From the NCBI RefSeq assembly GCF_020711255.1, contig NZ_JAJFAW010000028.1:1-64000 (forward strand): a stretch of 64,000 nucleotides of DNA, given 5' to 3'. The position numbers and the translations under genes were made by a program. The DNA comes from Hymenobacter plasmatis. Its GTDB lineage: Bacteria; Bacteroidota; Bacteroidia; Cytophagales; Hymenobacteraceae. The notes beneath the pieces are model-generated. The model was not told the DNA's origin. It made no database searches and saw only the letters and a program-made list of their open reading frames with translations. Positions 17,452-26,900 of this stretch are shown one piece after another (positions within the stretch are counted from its first letter, which is position 1; every line of letters begins with the position of its first letter).

Positions 17452-18789
17452 ATGCCGAAAGACTTTCTGAGCCTGATAAAGGAGAAGTACAACGATGGCC
17501 ACTACGAAGGCGACCAGTACGGGGGGGCGGCCGGCCGCGACGGCAGCGGCCTGCCCACCGGTGCGCCCAACAACTTCATGTTTGCCACCGGCATCGAGTG
17601 CTCGTACCCCACCATCGACCACGGCCGCACCCGCCGCGACCTGCTGGCCGAAACCGGCCACTACGACCGCTACAAAGAAGACCTGGGCCTGGTGCGCGAC
17701 CTGGGGCTGAAGTCGCTGCGCTACGGGCTGCCGTACTATTCCATCCACAAGGGGCCCGGCAAGTACGACTGGGATTTTGCCGACGCGGCGATGGCCGAAA
17801 TCAAGCGGCTGGGCATCACGCCTATTCTCGACCTAATGCACTTTGGGGTGCCCGACTGGCTGGGCAATTTCCAGAACCCCGAGCTGCCCATTCACTTTGC
17901 CCAATACGCCGGGGCAGTGGCCAAGCGCTACCCGTGGGTGCGCTTTTTCACGCCCATCAACGAAATCTACGTCACGGCCAAGCTCAGCGCCCGCGAAGGC
18001 GTCTGGAACGAGCAGCTCAAGGACGACCGCAGCTTTGTGACCGCCATGAAGCACCTGGTGGCGGCCAGCATCATGGCCACGCAGCAGATTGCCACGCACC
18101 GGCCCGACTGCATCATTGTGCAGAGCGAATCGGCGGAGTTCCTGCACGAGTTGCGCTCGGACCCCAGCCCGGAAATCATTCTGCAAAACAAGCTGCGCTT
18201 TCTGGCCCTGGACCTGCTCTACGCGCACCACCCCGATGCCGACGTGCTCAACTTTCTTTATGACAACGGCCTGACCCGCGCCGAGTACGACTGGTTTATG
18301 GCCGGCGAGCCGCCCGGCTACCAGGTGATGGGCAACGACTACTACGGCCGCAACGAATGGATAGTGCTGCCCAACGGCGAGCGCCAAACGAGCATGGACG
18401 TGCTGGGCTGGTACAACATCACCAAGGAGTACTACAACCGCTACCGCAAGCCCGTGATGCACACCGAAACCAACGTGTTTGAAGCCGAGGCGGCGGCCGG
18501 CTGGCTCTGGAAGCAGTGGGTCAACATCATGCAGATGCGCCAGGACGGCGTGCCCGTGCTAGGCTTCACCTGGTACTCCCTCATCGACCAGGTGGACTGG
18601 GACATTGCCCTGAGCCGGAAGGTGGGCAAGGTCAACGCCTGCGGCCTCTACGACCTCGACCGCAAGCCCCGCCCCGTGGCCGATGCCTACCGAATGCTGC
18701 TGAAGGAGTACGGCCAGATTACCATCGTGCCCCACGGCGAGCTGTTCGAAGTAACCAACGAGCCCGCTACCCTGAAGGTGGAAGTGTAG
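17452..18789 (+). CDS. GH1-like family glycoside hydrolase
   Basis: This 445-residue protein has a (beta/alpha)8 barrel of clan A type that looks like glycoside hydrolase family 1 or a near relative. The acid/base is in TPINEIYVTA (Glu171) and the likely nucleophile in HTETNVFEAEA (Glu339). A WYSLIDQVDWD segment near residue 380 corresponds to the substrate-contacting loop before the final strand. There is no signal peptide, so it probably acts inside the cell on small glycosides. It follows the GMC oxidoreductase cluster across a palindromic repeat and may be a separate transcription unit. Confidence 0.75.
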   Translation: MPKDFLSLIKEKYNDGHYEGDQYGGAAGRDGSGLPTGAPNNFMFATGIECSYPTIDHGRTRRDLLAETGHYDRYKEDLGLVRDLGLKSLRYGLPYYSIHKGPGKYDWDFADAAMAEIKRLGITPILDLMHFGVPDWLGNFQNPELPIHFAQYAGAVAKRYPWVRFFTPINEIYVTAKLSAREGVWNEQLKDDRSFVTAMKHLVAASIMATQQIATHRPDCIIVQSESAEFLHELRSDPSPEIILQNKLRFLALDLLYAHHPDADVLNFLYDNGLTRAEYDWFMAGEPPGYQVMGNDYYGRNEWIVLPNGERQTSMDVLGWYNITKEYYNRYRKPVMHTETNVFEAEAAAGWLWKQWVNIMQMRQDGVPVLGFTWYSLIDQVDWDIALSRKVGKVNACGLYDLDRKPRPVADAYRMLLKEYGQITIVPHGELFEVTNEPATLKVEV

Positions 18790-18975
18790 CGGGCCAAGGG
18801 CCGCTTGCGGCACGCGCCTCAGCAGTAGGTGAATTAAGTTTGTGGCACCTTGCCCCTTGCCGTAACTTGGTGGCAATCAAGGCCGCTGCCCTGGTCCGAG
18901 CAGCGTATACCCAGAACGCCCCACACCTGTTGGCAATCCTTTCGTTTGTCCCACTCGCGGCTTTCCCTTGCCTGC

Positions 18976-21156
18976 ATGACCGCCGCCGACCATATCCAAC
19001 CCTCCCCACCATCTCCTGACGCTTCTGGGCCTACAGTGCTGCCCCAGCAGGTGCTGCTGGGCATGCCGTTGGCCGTGTTCGCGCTCAACCGGAAGGTGCA
19101 GCTCACGTTTGCCAACCCCCAGGCCGTAAACCTGCTGGGGCTGGCCCACGCCCCACTTGGCCCGGCCCAGGCCGAGGCGCTGCCGGCCCACCTGCCCGAG
19201 GCAGTGCGCCTGGCCCTGCACCAGGCCGCCAACGCTACCGAGCCCGTGAGCGGCGAGTTTCTTTTGTCCTACTGCCAGCGCTGGGTTGAGATGAGCACCC
19301 AGCCCACCGGCCCCCAGGTGCTGGTGTACTGGCAAGACGTCACGCGCCTCGTGCAGCAGCGCCAGCAGTACCAGGCCATGGCCGACCTCTCCCCCAACGC
19401 CGTGGCCCGCTGGAGCCCCGGCCTGCGCCTGCAATACGCCAACGCGGCACTGGGAGCCGCGGCCGGGCAGCCGCCCGGCGCGCTGCTGGGCAAGGCCCTG
19501 ACCGAAATCAACCTGCCCACTTCGTCCGATGGCGCCTACTCGGCCAAGCTGCAGCGCGTGTTTGCCACTGGCAAGCCCGAAGAGTACAACCATTCGCTGG
19601 CCACGCCCAATGGCGAACAGCGGTTTCATTCGCGGCTCGTGCCTGAGGTGCACGCCGGGCAGGTGCTGGCCGTGCTGGCCATCACCCACAACATCACGGC
19701 CCTGCAGCCGGAGGAAACCGAGCTGCGCGCCCGCAAGGACCTGCTGGAGGCCATTTTTAACCGCTCTACCCTGGCCCTGCACCTGCTCCGGAGCGTGCGC
19801 GACGAGGCCGGCCACATCGTGGACTTTGAAGTGGTGCTGGCCAATGGCCTGGCTGATGAGCTGGCCGGGCGCCCAATATTGGGCCGACGCATGCTGGTCG
19901 ACTGGCCGTACGCCAAGGAAATGGGGCTGTTCGATGGCATCGTGCGCGCCGTGGAAACTGGCCAGTTGCTCGACTTGGAGAATTCCTTCGATGCCAATGG
20001 CGCCACCGGCTGGTTCCGCTGGACGGCCGTGCAGCTTGGCGACGGTGCGGTGGTGGCCATCGAAAACATTACCGTCCGCAAGCAGAGCGAACAGGCGATG
20101 CGGGAAAGCAAGGATCTGCTCCAAGCCATCTTCAACGCCACCCTCGACAGCCTGGAAGTTCTGAAAAGCGTGCGCGACGAGGCCGGAAACCTAGTCGATT
20201 TCGAATGGGTGCTCACCAACGAGGCGTCGCACCGCCTGCTGCAGCGGCACACCATGGTGGGCCATCGCCTCCTGATTGAAGAGCCCAACATGGCCCCCTG
20301 CGGCGTGTTTGCGCACTTCTGCCAAGTAGTGGAGCAGCAACAGCCCCTGGATTTTGAGCTGCCTTACCCCGAGCCACACTCCCAGACGTGGTACCACGTG
20401 GCGGCCGCGCCCTTCGGCGACGGGCTGGTGGTGACCTGGCACGACATCACGGCCCGCAAGCAAGCCACCGCCGACCTGCTGCGCTTGCAGCTGGCCCAGC
20501 AGCAGCAGCTGGCCAACGCCGTGCTCGACGCCCAGGAAGTGGAGCGCCGCCGCATTGCCGAAAGCCTGCACAACGGCCTGGGCCAGCTGCTCTACGCCGC
20601 CCAGCTGCAGCTCGACCAGATGCTTACCCTCACCAATGCCGATGCCTTTGCCAGCGCGCACCGCAAAACCGTCGAGCTGCTCAAAACTGCCATTTCGCAA
20701 ACCCGCACCCTTTCCCACGAGCTCATCCCCACCATCCTCGAAGACTTTGGGCTGGCCGTGGCCCTGCGCGAAATCTGCCGCGACTACAGCTCTCCCTCCC
20801 TGCACCTGACCTGCCTTGCCGACAACCTCCCGCCCCTGCCGCCGGGCCTGGCCCTGGCGCTTTACCGCATGGCCCAGGAGCTGGCCAACAACATCATGAA
20901 GCACGCCCACGCCACCGAGGCCACGCTTTCCCTGGCTAGCCGGGCCGGCTGGCTGGAGCTGCAAGCCCGCGACAACGGCCGCAGCTTCGACACCACCCAG
21001 GTTCCCACCCGCGAAGGCATGGGCCTCAAGGCGCTGCGCGACCGGGTGAAGCTGCTCAACGGTCAGTTTCGCATCAGCTCGTCCCCGGGAAATGGCACCA
21101 TGGTCAACATCTTGATTCCGCAGGCTGCCAACCCAGGCTATGCTTCATTTTACTAG
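18976..21156 (+). CDS. PAS-domain sensor histidine kinase, HisKA_3 type
   Basis: The 726-residue protein starts at the ATG at 18976; upstream in-frame codons give a low-quality extension. It contains about four PAS-like sensor modules: one near residues 20-120, one near 125-250, and two homologous ones beginning DLLEAIFN and DLLQAIFN (about 254-375 and 380-500). A coiled-coil and a NarL/DesK-type phosphoacceptor helix follow, with ERRRIAESLHNGLGQLL (His near 533). The HATPase domain has the ELANNIMKHAHA N box, a DNG motif and GMGLKALRDRV. No transmembrane segment is evident, so it is likely cytosolic. No response regulator is adjacent. Confidence 0.87.
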   Translation: MTAADHIQPSPPSPDASGPTVLPQQVLLGMPLAVFALNRKVQLTFANPQAVNLLGLAHAPLGPAQAEALPAHLPEAVRLALHQAANATEPVSGEFLLSYCQRWVEMSTQPTGPQVLVYWQDVTRLVQQRQQYQAMADLSPNAVARWSPGLRLQYANAALGAAAGQPPGALLGKALTEINLPTSSDGAYSAKLQRVFATGKPEEYNHSLATPNGEQRFHSRLVPEVHAGQVLAVLAITHNITALQPEETELRARKDLLEAIFNRSTLALHLLRSVRDEAGHIVDFEVVLANGLADELAGRPILGRRMLVDWPYAKEMGLFDGIVRAVETGQLLDLENSFDANGATGWFRWTAVQLGDGAVVAIENITVRKQSEQAMRESKDLLQAIFNATLDSLEVLKSVRDEAGNLVDFEWVLTNEASHRLLQRHTMVGHRLLIEEPNMAPCGVFAHFCQVVEQQQPLDFELPYPEPHSQTWYHVAAAPFGDGLVVTWHDITARKQATADLLRLQLAQQQQLANAVLDAQEVERRRIAESLHNGLGQLLYAAQLQLDQMLTLTNADAFASAHRKTVELLKTAISQTRTLSHELIPTILEDFGLAVALREICRDYSSPSLHLTCLADNLPPLPPGLALALYRMAQELANNIMKHAHATEATLSLASRAGWLELQARDNGRSFDTTQVPTREGMGLKALRDRVKLLNGQFRISSSPGNGTMVNILIPQAANPGYASFY

Positions 21157-21280
21157 CACCACCTGATTTATTGGGATACATTTCCTGAGCTACCCTGGGC
21201 CAAACATAGGAAGGAACCTTTACTTTTAAATAAGAATTTGTAAATTCAAGCTCTTGTTTTACAGATTTTTATCTCGCTCC

Positions 21281-21691
21281 ATGAAGTTCCTGAAAGCCAC
21301 TATTTCCTTCCTAGCCCTTCTGGTAATGACCACCTTGCCCGCGACCACGGTTCTGGCTCAGAAGGCGCCCAAAGTCATTGCCATTGTGAACCGCGCCGAC
21401 TGGTGCGGCACCTGTAAGGCTCACGGCCCGCGCGTGATGGCCCTGGTTCCCAATTATGCCCGCAAGCCCATCGTTTTCGCGCTCAACGACCTGAGCAATC
21501 CCACCACCGTGGCTGCTTCGAAAGAGCGCCTGACCAAGCTCGGCGTCGAGAATGTGCAGGGCCCCATGATTTACACGGGCGTGATTCTGCTGGTCGACGC
21601 TGGCACACACCAGGTCCTCAAAACTGTGAGCATGGCCGAGCCCAACGCCCAGATTGAGGCTGAAATAACGCAGGCCCTGGCTCAGAAATAA
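21281..21691 (+). CDS. Secreted thioredoxin-like protein
   Basis: This 136-residue protein starts at the ATG at 21281, which opens a clear signal peptide (MKFLKATISFLALLVMTTLP, cleavage after VLA). The mature part is a short thioredoxin fold with the active-site WCGTCKAHGPRV and a cis-Pro region near QGPMIYTG. The CGTC motif differs from the usual CGPC and may tune the redox potential. It stands alone, convergent with the GH65-like gene. A periplasmic redox role is inferred. Confidence 0.8.
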   Translation: MKFLKATISFLALLVMTTLPATTVLAQKAPKVIAIVNRADWCGTCKAHGPRVMALVPNYARKPIVFALNDLSNPTTVAASKERLTKLGVENVQGPMIYTGVILLVDAGTHQVLKTVSMAEPNAQIEAEITQALAQK

Positions 21692-21730
21692 CGGGCGGGC
21701 TGCTTCCTAAAGAACGTTGCCTGCCCCTTT

Positions 21731-23890
21731 TCAGGGCATCTTCTGCAGGCCTTCCCAGCGCACCTGCCAGCCGGTTTTGGGGATGCCGGGATTCTGGGTG
21801 GGGCAGCCGTCGTAGCCGGCGCACATGAGGGCCACGGCGGCAAGCAGGCCGCCATTGCCGGGCAGGTAGATGGGCAGGCGGCCCTCCTGGTAGTTGTGGC
21901 CGCTGGGCAGGTAGGTGTTGGTGCGCACCTTCATGAGCAGGGCGTCTACGGCGCGGTCGGGCAGGCCGAGGCGGGTGGCGGTCATGGCCGTCATGGGGAA
22001 GTCCCAGCCCCAGGTTTTATCCCAGTTCCAGTCTTTCCAAATCAGGTCGAAGGTGCGGCGCATGGTGGCCGGGTCTACCTGGCCGGTGGCGGGCATCATG
22101 CCCAGCGCGGCCAGCACCGAAGGGTGGTCGGTTTTGTATTCGGGGTTGGTGTAGGAATCGGGCGCGCTTTCGGCGGCCAGGTACACGCCGCCGGCCTGTG
22201 GCAGGGCCGAGAGCTTCTGCAGCACCTCGTCCCACTGGGCGTTGTGGGGCTGGCCCAGGCGCTCGTGCCACTGCTGGGCCGTGGCCAGCGCCCAGTGCCA
22301 GTACACCAGCTCGAAGGTGGGGTTAAAAGTGTCTTCGGCCTTGAACCGCTCCTGCGCCGGAATCACGCCCTTGCCCAGGATGTAGCGGTTTTTGTCTTTC
22401 TCAAAAAACGGGTAGCTGGCAATGAAATCGGCGGTGGCAAATACCCGCTCCTGGTACAGCTTGAGGGTGGCCGCATTGGGGTGCGCCCGGTAAGCTTCTT
22501 CGGCAAAATAGATGGTGTGCGGCTGCTGCCAGAGCAGAAACGCCCCAACGGACGACGGGCCTTCCTCGCCCCAGGGGTCGGTCATTTTTTGCCAGCGCAC
22601 GCCAGCGTAGCCCTGGCGGCGGGCAATGCCACGGGCCACGGCCTGCACGTCGGGCCTGGCGTACCAGGTCAGGCTTTTTTCGAGCAGCGCGGGGCGGCCC
22701 CAGAGCGCAAAGTGGGCCGAGTGCCACCAGTGCATTTCGAGGTGGGGCCGGCCGTACCAGCTGTTGAGCACCAGGCCAGTTTCCTGCGGCGGCTGCGAGC
22801 CCGCGTTCTGCAGCTTGGTGAGGTACTGCGACAGCACAATGCGCCGCTCCAGCTCCCGGGCCCGCGGGTCGGTGCTGCCGCTGAAATCGACGGCGCCCCC
22901 GCTCTTCCAAAACGCTTCCCACTGCTGGCGGCTGTTGGCGCGCGTGGCGGCAAACGAAACCAGCGGCGCAGCGGCCCGGCGGGGCGCAAACCGGCAGCTT
23001 ACTTCGAGCACGCTTGCCGCTTTGCCGGGGCTCAGCACAAACTCGTGCGGGCGGACCGGAGCCAGCGTGGCCGCCTGGGCCCAGCCCAACGCCACCGTGT
23101 AGCGGGTGGTATCGAGCTGGTGCGACAGCAGCGCGGCCCCTTTTTGCTGGCTGACGATGGCCGAACGGTGTTGGTCGTTATGGGAATAGTCGGTGCCCAT
23201 ATCAGCCCAACCCGCGGTGGGAAACGGGAAGCGCAGCGCCAGCTTCAGGCGGCCGGTTTTCAGCAGCGCCGACTCTACACGCACCGCTATGGCGTCCTGC
23301 TGCTGGTGGCCCACCGTGATGACATCCACCGCCGTGCCTTCCAGGGTGAAGTGGCTGGTGAGCTCGCCGGTCCAGGGGTTGAGCACCTGGCGGATGTTGC
23401 GCAGGTCGTGGATGGTGGCCGGCTGGCCGTTTTTCTTGAGCAGCCGGAAGCCGAAGTTGCCCAACTGCAAGCGGTGCGGATTGGCCCGCAGGTAGTCGAC
23501 GGCGTCTTTGTTGCCCGGCGTTTTCACTTGCACCGAATAGCTCACCGGGCGGCCATTCAGCACATACTCGCGCAGGCTTTGGGCAAACTGGTAGCCTTCC
23601 TTGTTCGGAAAGCGGTGCCAGCCCCACTCCGACTCGGTGCCCAGCGGCACGCCCTTTTCATAGTAAGCCGGGAAGGTTTGGAGCCCGGTGATATCGGCTG
23701 TGAAGGCAAACGCCCCGTTGCCCACCGACAGCGACGACAGCGTGTCGGTGGTCGTATTCACCACCCGGTGGCGCTCCACCAGCGCCTTGCGGTCGATGGC
23801 GCCGGGCACGGCCTGCGCGGCCGCAGCGCCGCCCACTGCCACAAAGCAGCCAGCGGCAAGGAATCGAAACAAACGAAAAGTGGAGGGCAT
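21731..23890 (-). CDS. GH65-like (alpha/alpha)6-barrel glycosidase
   Basis: This 719-residue secreted protein (signal peptide FRFLAAGCFVAVGGAAAAQA) has an N-terminal beta-sandwich followed by an (alpha/alpha)6 barrel. Distinctive blocks are VGNGAFAFTADITG near the N-terminus, NSWYGRPHLEMHWWHSAHF (about residues 375-393) and DWNWDKTWGWDFPMTA near 630. These resemble GH65 and the related collagen glucosylgalactosyl-hydroxylysine glucosidases. The barrel blocks and the Glu in HLEMHWW would be active-site candidates. It is the last gene of the GH2 > GH115 > DUF4450-like > GH65-like operon and follows the DUF4450-like gene by 21 nt, so it probably trims a side chain of pectin or arabinogalactan. 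Substrate unknown. Confidence 0.75.
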   Translation of the reverse strand: MPSTFRLFRFLAAGCFVAVGGAAAAQAVPGAIDRKALVERHRVVNTTTDTLSSLSVGNGAFAFTADITGLQTFPAYYEKGVPLGTESEWGWHRFPNKEGYQFAQSLREYVLNGRPVSYSVQVKTPGNKDAVDYLRANPHRLQLGNFGFRLLKKNGQPATIHDLRNIRQVLNPWTGELTSHFTLEGTAVDVITVGHQQQDAIAVRVESALLKTGRLKLALRFPFPTAGWADMGTDYSHNDQHRSAIVSQQKGAALLSHQLDTTRYTVALGWAQAATLAPVRPHEFVLSPGKAASVLEVSCRFAPRRAAAPLVSFAATRANSRQQWEAFWKSGGAVDFSGSTDPRARELERRIVLSQYLTKLQNAGSQPPQETGLVLNSWYGRPHLEMHWWHSAHFALWGRPALLEKSLTWYARPDVQAVARGIARRQGYAGVRWQKMTDPWGEEGPSSVGAFLLWQQPHTIYFAEEAYRAHPNAATLKLYQERVFATADFIASYPFFEKDKNRYILGKGVIPAQERFKAEDTFNPTFELVYWHWALATAQQWHERLGQPHNAQWDEVLQKLSALPQAGGVYLAAESAPDSYTNPEYKTDHPSVLAALGMMPATGQVDPATMRRTFDLIWKDWNWDKTWGWDFPMTAMTATRLGLPDRAVDALLMKVRTNTYLPSGHNYQEGRLPIYLPGNGGLLAAVALMCAGYDGCPTQNPGIPKTGWQVRWEGLQKMP

Positions 23891-23911
23891 AAGCGGGAGC
23901 AGAAGGAGCAG

Positions 23912-26900
23912 TTAGTTGCGTTGCAGCGTCACGCTCATCAGCCCAATTACCACGTCGTTGGCGAGGGCTTGCAGGGTGAGGCTTTTGAGCTTTTTGCGGG
24001 GGTTGAGGGGCATGTCCAGCACGGTGGCCGCACCGCCGTCGATGGCCCGCGTGCTAAAGCCTTTGATGGCCGTGTACTGAGTGAATTCGCGGGTGAGCAG
24101 GCCGGTTTTCAGGTGCAGGCGGTACGGGTGCGGGCCGGTGCGGAAGGCAAAGCCGTCGTCGGCATAATCCTGCTCGATGGGCCACCAGTTGTCGGGGTTG
24201 CGCAGCGGCAGCGTGTCGGTGGTGCCGTCGGTGTAAGCTATGCGCACTTCGCCGTTGAGGAACTGGCTTTGCATGGGATTGGTGGAGCCGGCCATGAGCA
24301 GGTAGGCGTGCGAGGCCTGGCCGGTGAGGGGCAGCGTGCGCTGGCTGGGGTAGTTTTTCCACTGCGACACGAACAGGATGTTGTTGGCGCCAGCTGCGCC
24401 GGGCGTGCGCAGCGGGATACCGCCGGGCAGCTCAATGGTGTTCCTGGCGCCAGCCAGCCGGCGTAGGCCTGCATCGTCGATATTGGCTTCTGTGAGCGGG
24501 TAGCACCAGTTGCCGATGCCCTGCGTGGGCAGCTGCAGCGTGGGTCCGGCGGGCCTCGGCGCCAGGTATTGGTTCTGGAAAATGCGCGTCACCCGGTCGT
24601 TGAAATATGCCGCCAGGTCCACGGCGGCCCACTTGGCGCGGGCCAAGGCCGTAGCTGCTGGTACGGCAGCCAGCGGCCGCGCAATGGTTACGCCAACCGG
24701 CTCCCACCACTTTAACTCTCCCTGCCGCAGCTGCACGAAAGCGGTATGGCTGCCCGCAGCTCCGGCCACCTGGGCGGTCAGTTCGCCTCCGGTGGCTTTC
24801 ACCTGCTGGAACACGTGCTGCGGGTCGAACACCTGCGCAATGCCCGCGTGCGCAAACCGCACATCAAGTGGCGCACCTGCCTGGAAATTGGGCTGAGTTG
24901 GGACGGCGTCGGGCGCGTCGCCCTGCCACCGGATTTCGACGACATACTTCGCCGCTGGCGCGCTATTCAGCTCAATTACCGGCCAGTCCACCGCGGCATC
25001 CAGGTTGCGCCACGGCACCGGCTGGCCGTTTACAGTGACTGATTGCACAGCTGCCGCCCGGGCCTGCACCTGCAGCTTCAGTCGCAGGGGCTTGCTGAAA
25101 GCCGACCGGATGGTGTAGGTGTCGCGGGAGCCCTCCCGCTTGAAATCGAAGGAAATATCGGGTACGGTCAGGGCCGCTGCGTTCCACGCCTGGGGCAGGC
25201 CGGGCCGGATGAGCAGGGTGCCTTCCAGGGCATTGGGCACGATGCCGAACAGGCCCTCCACCAGCGTGCGGGCCGCCACGCCGACGGGGTCGGCAAAGTC
25301 GCGGTATAGCTCGCCGCGGTTGGCATCGTAAAAGGAAATCTGCTGGAAGTTGCCGGGGCTGGCGCCGAGGTACATGCTTTCGAGCAGGGCACTTTTCCAG
25401 AGCAGAAAGGCCTGCTCGGTGCGGCCGGACTGCCAGTTGGCCAGCGTGGTGTGCAGCACCTCGGCCATCACCACGTTGTTCAAGGACCAGTCGTAGGGCT
25501 GCCAGTTGGTGGTGGACAGCAGGTGGTAGCCGGCATCGGGCAGGCCGGCGGCGCGCACGGGGATGTGCGGAATTTCCGCGTCGACGTAGCGCAGCAGCTG
25601 GTAGGCCTGAAAAGCGTCGGGCACTTCCGAATCCAGCGCGTGGTACACCGTCCAGAGGCCGGCGGCGGGGTGGCGCTGCTGCAGCCCCAGCGCATCCTGG
25701 TACTCGGCAAACCAGCCCTGCGGCACCAGCCACAGGCGGCTATTGAGCGATTGGTGAATATGGGCCGCCTCGCGGCGGTAGGGCGCGGGGTCTTCGCCCA
25801 GCAGCTGGGCCAGAGCGGCGGCTTGCTGGTTGGCAAAGTAGTTGTAGGCCGAGGTGTGGGTGACGGCGCCGCCGCTGTACTGCAGGGCGTCGCTGGCCCA
25901 GATGGCGGCGTAGGCGTCGTAGAGACCGTCGTTGTCGGGGTCGAAGTTGCGCTTTTCCCAGGCCAGGTGGCGCTGGAGCACCGGCCACATTTCGCGGGCA
26001 AAGGCCAGGTCGCCGGTCCAGTGCAGGTGCCGCAACAGGGCGTCGATGTACACCAGGTTCATATCGTAGTGGTGGGGCCGGAAGTCGCCGTCGGGGTTGC
26101 GGCAGATGTAGCCGCTGCTGAACACGGCCGTACCCAACTTCTCGAGGTGCCGGGCCAGGTGCAGGGCGGTGTCCATCACCACCGGGCCGGTTTCGGGGCT
26201 GGTGAGCTGCGATTTGGCGTAGGCCCGGAAGTGCGACTGGCCGCGGTCGTGCCAGCCCAAGGGGTCGGCAGCGTAGGGCCCGCGCCAGCCGTTGAGCCGC
26301 ATGCGCCAGGCCACAGCCCCGTGCATGTAGGAGGGCGCCTCCCAAATGGCATCGGCGGCCACAGCCAAGGCTCCGCCGAGGGTGTTAATGTACGGGTCGG
26401 GCGTGACCACGCGCACGCGCCCGGCCAGCGCCTGTCGGGCCGCTTCGGCGCGGGCAAAAGCGGCAGGCAACGCAGCATAGGCAACGGTTGCAGCGCCCGC
26501 GTCAGCCGGCTTTTGCACCGAGAAATACAGCTCCTCCCCCGCTCGCACGGGCACCATGCCCACCACTACCGGCATGGCCGACGCGCCGGACGCCCACAGC
26601 TGCGCCGGCGATTCCTGCTGCACGGCATCGGCCACGTGGCTCTTTGCCTTGGTCGGGAATGTTCCGGTCAGGGTTTTAGGTGCCGGCATCCCATTGCCAG
26701 CCGCGGCGGCCACGGCTTTGGTGGGCTTCTCCCCTATTCCATAAGTGAGCGTAAACGTGTTGCCCTGCAGCGCAAAGGCATTGCCCTGGCAGTAGTCCGG
26801 CTTCAGATAAAAGCTCGATTCGGGGTCGGCCCCAATGTCGCCGTCGCGGCTGAACTTCTTGCCCGTAACGCCGCCGAAGGCCCACAGCAGCTGCACCTTT

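Noticed and set aside
18850..18975. N-terminal extension of the PAS histidine kinase
   Set aside because: The first 42 codons give a Ser/Arg/Trp-rich segment without PAS features; the ATG at 18976 is the better start.
21896..24466. An 856-codon plus-strand open frame opposite the GH65-like and DUF4450-like genes
   Set aside because: It lies antisense to two well-supported enzymes, is rich in Gly, Ala, Arg and Val as expected for a high-GC shadow frame, and shows no motif.
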